A stretch of DNA of 64,000 bases. It comes from Undaria pinnatifida. Its lineage: Eukaryota > Sar > Phaeophyceae > Laminariales > Alariaceae. Of the stretch, positions 63,701 to 64,000 are shown piece by piece. The translations under genes and the position numbers were made by a program. The DNA is taken from the NCBI GenBank assembly GCA_012845835.1, contig JABAKD010000005.1, positions 3,848,155 to 3,912,154 of the forward strand, read 5' to 3'. Numbering within the stretch: position 1 is the first letter of the stretch; each line of letters begins with the position of its first letter. The notes beneath the pieces are model-generated. The model had not been told where the DNA came from. It ran no database searches and saw only the letters and a list, made by a program, of their open reading frames with translations.

Positions 63701-63847
63701 TTCAGGGACACTGGTTGCTCCTGCTCGAGCAGTTCTGGCTCGGACACGTCGTCAAGCAGCGCTTGCACCTGCTGCGGTGTTACCGGCCTCGACCTGCAGA
63801 AAGGCTGCATTTTGGGCGCTATGTTCCTTTACATCGGTGGTTACCAG
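48556..63847 (+). CDS. major-facilitator sugar transporter, plant VGT/xylose-symporter-like class (3' end outside window)
   Basis: Nine exons: 48556-48719, 54156-54286, 54716-54924, 57008-57222, 57662-57755, 58939-59046, 60517-60659, 62696-62845, 63706-63847. Intron phases 2,1,0,2,0,0,2,2,0 give 452 open codons. Landmarks in order are ALGGLLFGYDIGAT (helix 1), VGDYLGRRREL (loop 2-3), GRVFYGIGCGFAMHGAPAYI (helix 4), MSPSAVRGVLVSMKE, GGWRWTYG, PPSARWL, GLVTLQQITGQPSVLYYA (helix 7, sugar-selectivity QQ.TGQ), VDKHGR and GAMFLYIGGYQ (start of helix 10). This order and wording match plant vacuolar glucose transporter/D-xylose-proton symporter-like proteins, which move hexoses or pentoses with protons, often across plastid or vacuole membranes. 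The substrate cannot be read from sequence. Odd points are a 5.4-kb first intron, a Cys/Ser-rich insert between helices 9 and 10, and echo copies of exons 2, 3, 4 and 9. Helices 10-12 lie beyond the window. Confidence 0.93.
49077..50512. mobile_element. 1.43-kb element with perfect 22-bp terminal inverted repeats
   Basis: Bases 49079-49100 and 50489-50510 are exact reverse complements (core AACCCCGCTTAAAGACGC). The left side reads TA-CAGTCAAACC, the typical end of pogo/Tc1-mariner-type elements at a TA site; the right flank is less clean. Second, weaker copies of the end motif lie just inside both ends (about 49111 and 50441). It has no transposase and carries the zinc-finger ORF at 49286. 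It sits in transporter intron 1. Confidence 0.8.
49286..49567 (+). CDS. small zinc-finger ORF carried by the TIR element
   Basis: 93 codons from ATG 49286 to TGA. Cysteines and histidine are spaced C19-x4-C24-x12-C37-x-C39-x4-H44-x2-C47-x14-C62-x2-C65, a cross-brace-like C4HC3 arrangement (CPCGRAMHGLCG core), followed by an acidic tail (MEVDDDDDD) and a CAG run. The frame stays open upstream through a poly-Cys CTG repeat, so the start is uncertain. It could be a captured host gene, a DNA-binding accessory protein, or chance, though the spacing argues against chance. Confidence 0.45.
   Translation: MDRFLSSADGPSASHTKACGEPTCKMKSVPVSAIHQCPCGRAMHGLCGVGIGDEGYGQQRMCTDCQKRAGGDKTGSSGSPMEVDDDDDDSSSR
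50513..52640. other. transporter intron 1, unassigned part
   Basis: Contains a ~115-bp tandem duplication (CTTTAGGCGGGCGCTAA... / CTTTAGGCGGACGCTAA...) at about 51065-51250, short CAGG tetranucleotide runs near 51550, and minus-strand frames at 51857-52356 without splice support. No gene accepted. Confidence 0.4.
52643..52824. mobile_element. 182-bp CAGT...ACTG element at a TA site
   Basis: CAGTGGGAACCCCGATT at the left and AATCGGGGTACCCACTG at the right are inverted with one mismatch, flanked by TA on both sides. A non-autonomous pogo/mariner-like element. Confidence 0.8.
52780..53070 (+). repeat. tandem duplication of an element's right end
   Basis: TGGTCTTAACTCGGATGCTC, ATCGGGGTACCCACTGTACG, then AGGGAGGGAGAA.GATAGATA occurs at 52788-52870 and again at 52890-53050. 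The second copy is split by the TTAA element. Confidence 0.85.
52913..53000. mobile_element. ~80-bp TTAA element, filled site
   Basis: Starts TTAACCCCTTTACAACTGG and ends GGCTCCAAAGGGGTTAA, inserted in GATGCTC-TTAA-ATCGGGG. The uninterrupted target is present at 52799-52815. Core 52917-52996, target duplication TTAA (52913-52916 and 52997-53000), terminal inverted repeat CCCCTTT. Confidence 0.88.
53400..53494. mobile_element. TTAA element, degenerate
   Basis: TCAACCCCATCAGAGCCCC at the left and TTTTTAAGGCGTTAA at the right, with TGGTTCCAAGTAATTTGGTC in between. Confidence 0.6.
53611..54084 (+). pseudogene. unrecognised coding-like frame with two in-frame stops
   Basis: One frame runs from ATG 53611 to TGA 54084 with TAA only near 53704 and 53719. 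It reads APHLDCFLCGIRDPTGFRFP at the start and KLYLPTPRTRVDYSDDIEPA later, well mixed in composition. It lies in transporter intron 1 and is skipped by the transporter splice. No family recognised. Confidence 0.35.
54156..54286 (+). CDS. transporter exon 2
   Basis: Acceptor TTTTGCACAG. Encodes YDIGATSSVLTQLESSTYSD, an extracellular loop and ESTLLQGVITSNGVL (helix 2 start). Donor GTGAGG splits a Gly codon (phase 1). Confidence 0.92.
54528..54581 (+). pseudogene. echo copy of transporter exon 2 tail
   Basis: VQQRSTRLQAAITSSGGL parallels IVKESTLLQGVITSNGVL of exon 2, about 70% identical in DNA. The donor position reads TTGTGG instead of GTGAGG, so it is not usable. Confidence 0.75.
54716..54924 (+). 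CDS. transporter exon 3
   Basis: Acceptor TCCCAAG after a C-rich tract. Encodes AIIGSLICFKVGDYLGRRRE, helices 3 and 4, ending GFAMHG before GTAAGT. Confidence 0.93.
55028..55472 (+). pseudogene. four echo copies of the exon 3/intron 3 junction
   Basis: Copies at about 55028-55104, 55119-55192, 55277-55326 and 55425-55472. Each repeats the end of exon 3 (CTGGTTGTGCTCATGGTCGC...GCATC.GCTGTGGGTTYGC) and usually the intron start (GTGAGTT..GAGGCGTTT). The first two are a 91-bp tandem pair and carry a one-base insertion that breaks the frame. Confidence 0.85.
55614..56539. mobile_element. ~145-bp direct repeats flanking a Pro/Gly-rich ORF (TRIM-like?)
   Basis: Two direct repeats, 55614-55756 and 56397-56539, both 143 bp, starting TGTAGTATACTAGTGTT and ending GTATCCTGATGATCT. 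Between them minus frame 56138-55674 encodes GGPPQGGPPQNGQAGGSPQG-type sequence. Segments 55750-55863 and 56172-56290 are an inverted pair, suggesting a rearranged small terminal-repeat element. The repeats lack the usual CA end, so LTR status is unproven. Confidence 0.5.
56560..56820 (+). repeat. dispersed repeat with GATCTA run
   Basis: GCGCGATCGGTGTATCACACACAGC...GATCTCAC matches 47020-47090. GTGTTTGGATCTGTCCTCGC and CAGATCCTGTA match about 61330-61395. It ends in GATCTAGAT repeats. Confidence 0.7.
57008..57222 (+). CDS. transporter exon 4
   Basis: Acceptor TTGTTTGGAAG. Encodes APAYIGEMSPSAVRGVLVSM, helices 5 and 6 (GGWRWTYG), ending PPSA plus AG before GTAAGA. Confidence 0.93.
57409..57446 (+). 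pseudogene. echo copy of the exon 4/intron 4 junction
   Basis: GTGTACGGCTCGCTCTCCTC then GGCCAG-GTGATAAT repeats the exon 4 end (TGTACGGCATGCCTCCCTC then GGCTAG-GTAAGATAT) about 210 bp downstream, with donor. It is followed by CTTGG.GTAGTTGGATTTGGTTAGG, like the real intron start. Confidence 0.72.
57662..57755 (+). CDS. transporter exon 5
   Basis: Acceptor TGTGTGACAG. Encodes (R)WLVFSGRIDAARKSLQFVTP and SELAVAEIQ, the central cytoplasmic loop. GTATGT donor. Confidence 0.92.
57756..58723. other. transporter intron 5
   Basis: A palindromic GCAGGCGTTATCGCCTGCC lies near 58342. No exon or known repeat family recognised. Confidence 0.4.
58724..58905 (+). repeat. CTGT/CTGC tetranucleotide microsatellite
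   Basis: About 180 bp of TCTG-C/T units in transporter intron 5, ending about 30 bp before exon 6. It may serve as part of the pyrimidine-rich region of that acceptor. Confidence 0.95.
58939..59046 (+). CDS. transporter exon 6
   Basis: Acceptor TGTCCTGCCAG. Encodes ASAEKTQGQEAGFDVLMGPT, then helix 7 start NALIVGLGLVTLQQ. GTGACT donor. Confidence 0.92.
59047..60516. other. transporter intron 6
   Basis: GATGGGGAAAAACAAAGCTT with ATCACCACACTTCCACG at about 59205 repeats 14225-14260. A GTT run lies at about 60335-60355. No exon fits the phase between exons 6 and 7. Confidence 0.45.
60517..60659 (+). CDS. transporter exon 7
   Basis: Acceptor ACGCGAGCAG. ITGQPSVLYYADTIFEDVGL (helix 7), helix 8 and VDKHG plus AG before GTGACT. 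Confidence 0.93.
60942..61160. mobile_element. foldback element (family D)
   Basis: CAGGGCTTTTCATGGATCAT and GACCCGGCCCATGGGCCAGC at the left, GACCCGACCCGTGAACAGCCC at the right. Interior has only short GGGTC runs. In transporter intron 7. Confidence 0.65.
61300..61690 (+). repeat. tandem GATCT-rich duplication
   Basis: TTTTCGGGGTTGGATCTGTA, CTCTACAGATCC and GATCCTGCACAATATCTCAT occur at about 61459-61515 and 61605-61655 (146-bp period). A third related block at 61325-61395 matches 56668-56740. Confidence 0.85.
61691..62404. other. transporter intron 7, unassigned
   Basis: A long minus frame (62095-61532) covers this stretch but runs into the GATCT repeat and has no recognised family or splice partner. 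Confidence 0.3.
62407..62586. mobile_element. 180-bp hairpin element at a TA site
   Basis: CAGTAGGTGGCCCCATATAG at the left pairs with CTATATAGGGCCACCTACTG at the right; the match extends about 27 bp with one mismatch, flanked by TA. Inside, the motif ACCCGCACTATA recurs in both orientations, so almost the whole element can fold. Confidence 0.82.
62696..62845 (+). CDS. transporter exon 8
   Basis: Acceptor TGTGCTGCAG. VKLLTIGCSLMFVALLILTV (helix 9), then the start of an acidic Cys-containing loop, ending TGT GAA TG before GTAAGG. Confidence 0.92.
62846..63705. other. transporter intron 8, C-rich
   Basis: Very C-rich CCCCACC/CCACCCC sequence throughout with two acceptor echoes (63353 and 63444). 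Pro-rich plus and Gly-rich minus frames are composition artefacts. Confidence 0.6.
63353..63472 (+). pseudogene. two echo copies of the intron 8/exon 9 junction
   Basis: ACCAGGGACATTGGTTGCTC (63353) and GCCAGGGACACTGGTTGCTC (63444) reproduce the real TTCAGGGACACTGGTTGCTC at 63701, including acceptor AG and the first ~20 exon bases, then diverge after CCTGC. The two copies lie in a ~91-bp tandem unit. Confidence 0.85.
63706..63847 (+). CDS. transporter exon 9 (Cys/Ser-rich loop and helix 10 start)
   Basis: Acceptor TTTTCTCTTCAG. (W)DTGCSCSSSSGSDTSSSSA then CTCCGVTGLD, followed by GAMFLYIGGYQ and GTATGG. With exon 8 the loop holds nine Cys (CND, SSC, DKC, GCSC, CTCC), far more than in typical relatives. 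Confidence 0.92.
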
Positions 63848-63868
63848 GTATGGCTTACGGTAGGCCTA

Positions 63869-64000
63869 GAGGCATCCCATCGCGCGCCAGGAGTGCAGCA
63901 GATTCCAAGAAGTTTTTGAGCTCAATGTCTCACCCAAAACATGACTTGGAAGGCGTTATTCGCTCGCGCAAGCCGACCAACTCTCATATGCGCTAGTTCT
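63869..64000. repeat. family C repeat, cut by the window end
   Basis: GGCATCCCATCGCGCGCCAG, GCAGATTCCAAGAAGTTTTT and ACATGACTTGGAAGGCGTTA in the same order as 3278-3480. In transporter intron 9. Confidence 0.6.

Overview
This is nuclear DNA from a eukaryote with intron-rich genes, and most likely from a photosynthetic stramenopile of the brown-algal type. That placement is an inference. It rests on short exons (30-360 nt) split by introns of 0.2-5.4 kb, genes alternating between strands, copia and LINE debris beside many small inverted-repeat elements, CAG/CTG-rich stretches and a plant/algal-type sugar transporter. There are no bacterial operons, rRNA genes or CRISPR arrays. Most long open frames are read-through of satellites and homopolymer tracts. 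The real genes are mosaics of short exons that an ORF finder largely misses. I rebuilt them from splice signals, frame continuity and family similarity.

Layout. (1) 5.2-18.8 kb, plus strand: a GAF-domain protein in eight exons, every intron phase 0. It ends 9 bp from the stop of an unrecognised convergent gene on the minus strand (18.8-19.4 kb). (2) 19.4-36.3 kb: repeat-dominated. It holds 32-bp and pentanucleotide satellites, LINE fragments (22.3-23.2, 33.0-33.7, 35.4-36.3 kb), a decayed minus-strand copia element (27.8-30.8 kb) and two unrecognised coding-like segments near 25.5 kb. (3) 36.4-38.1 kb: three plus-strand exons of an unrecognised gene. (4) 38.1-45.4 kb: satellites and inverted-repeat elements, with a coding-like minus segment at 43.7-44.1 kb. 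(5) 46.0-47.6 kb, minus strand: a three-exon putative membrane-protein gene. It is divergent from (6) 48.6-63.8 kb, plus strand: nine exons (452 codons, one continuous frame) of a major-facilitator sugar transporter of the plant vacuolar-glucose/xylose-symporter-like class, running off the right end.

Two features stand out. First, several real exons are accompanied, inside the adjoining intron, by decayed partial copies of themselves that include the exon-intron junction ('exon echoes'). I see this at seven places in three different genes. Second, the interspersed repeats form a layered set of non-autonomous elements. They include an ~80-bp element inserted at TTAA with both empty and filled target sites visible side by side, several hairpin elements with CAGT...ACTG ends in TA sites, a 1.4-kb element with perfect 22-bp inverted ends and a small zinc-finger ORF, foldback elements whose interior has expanded into a GGGTC satellite, and retroposons ending in a shared AATGAGTAC motif plus a C tract rather than poly-A.
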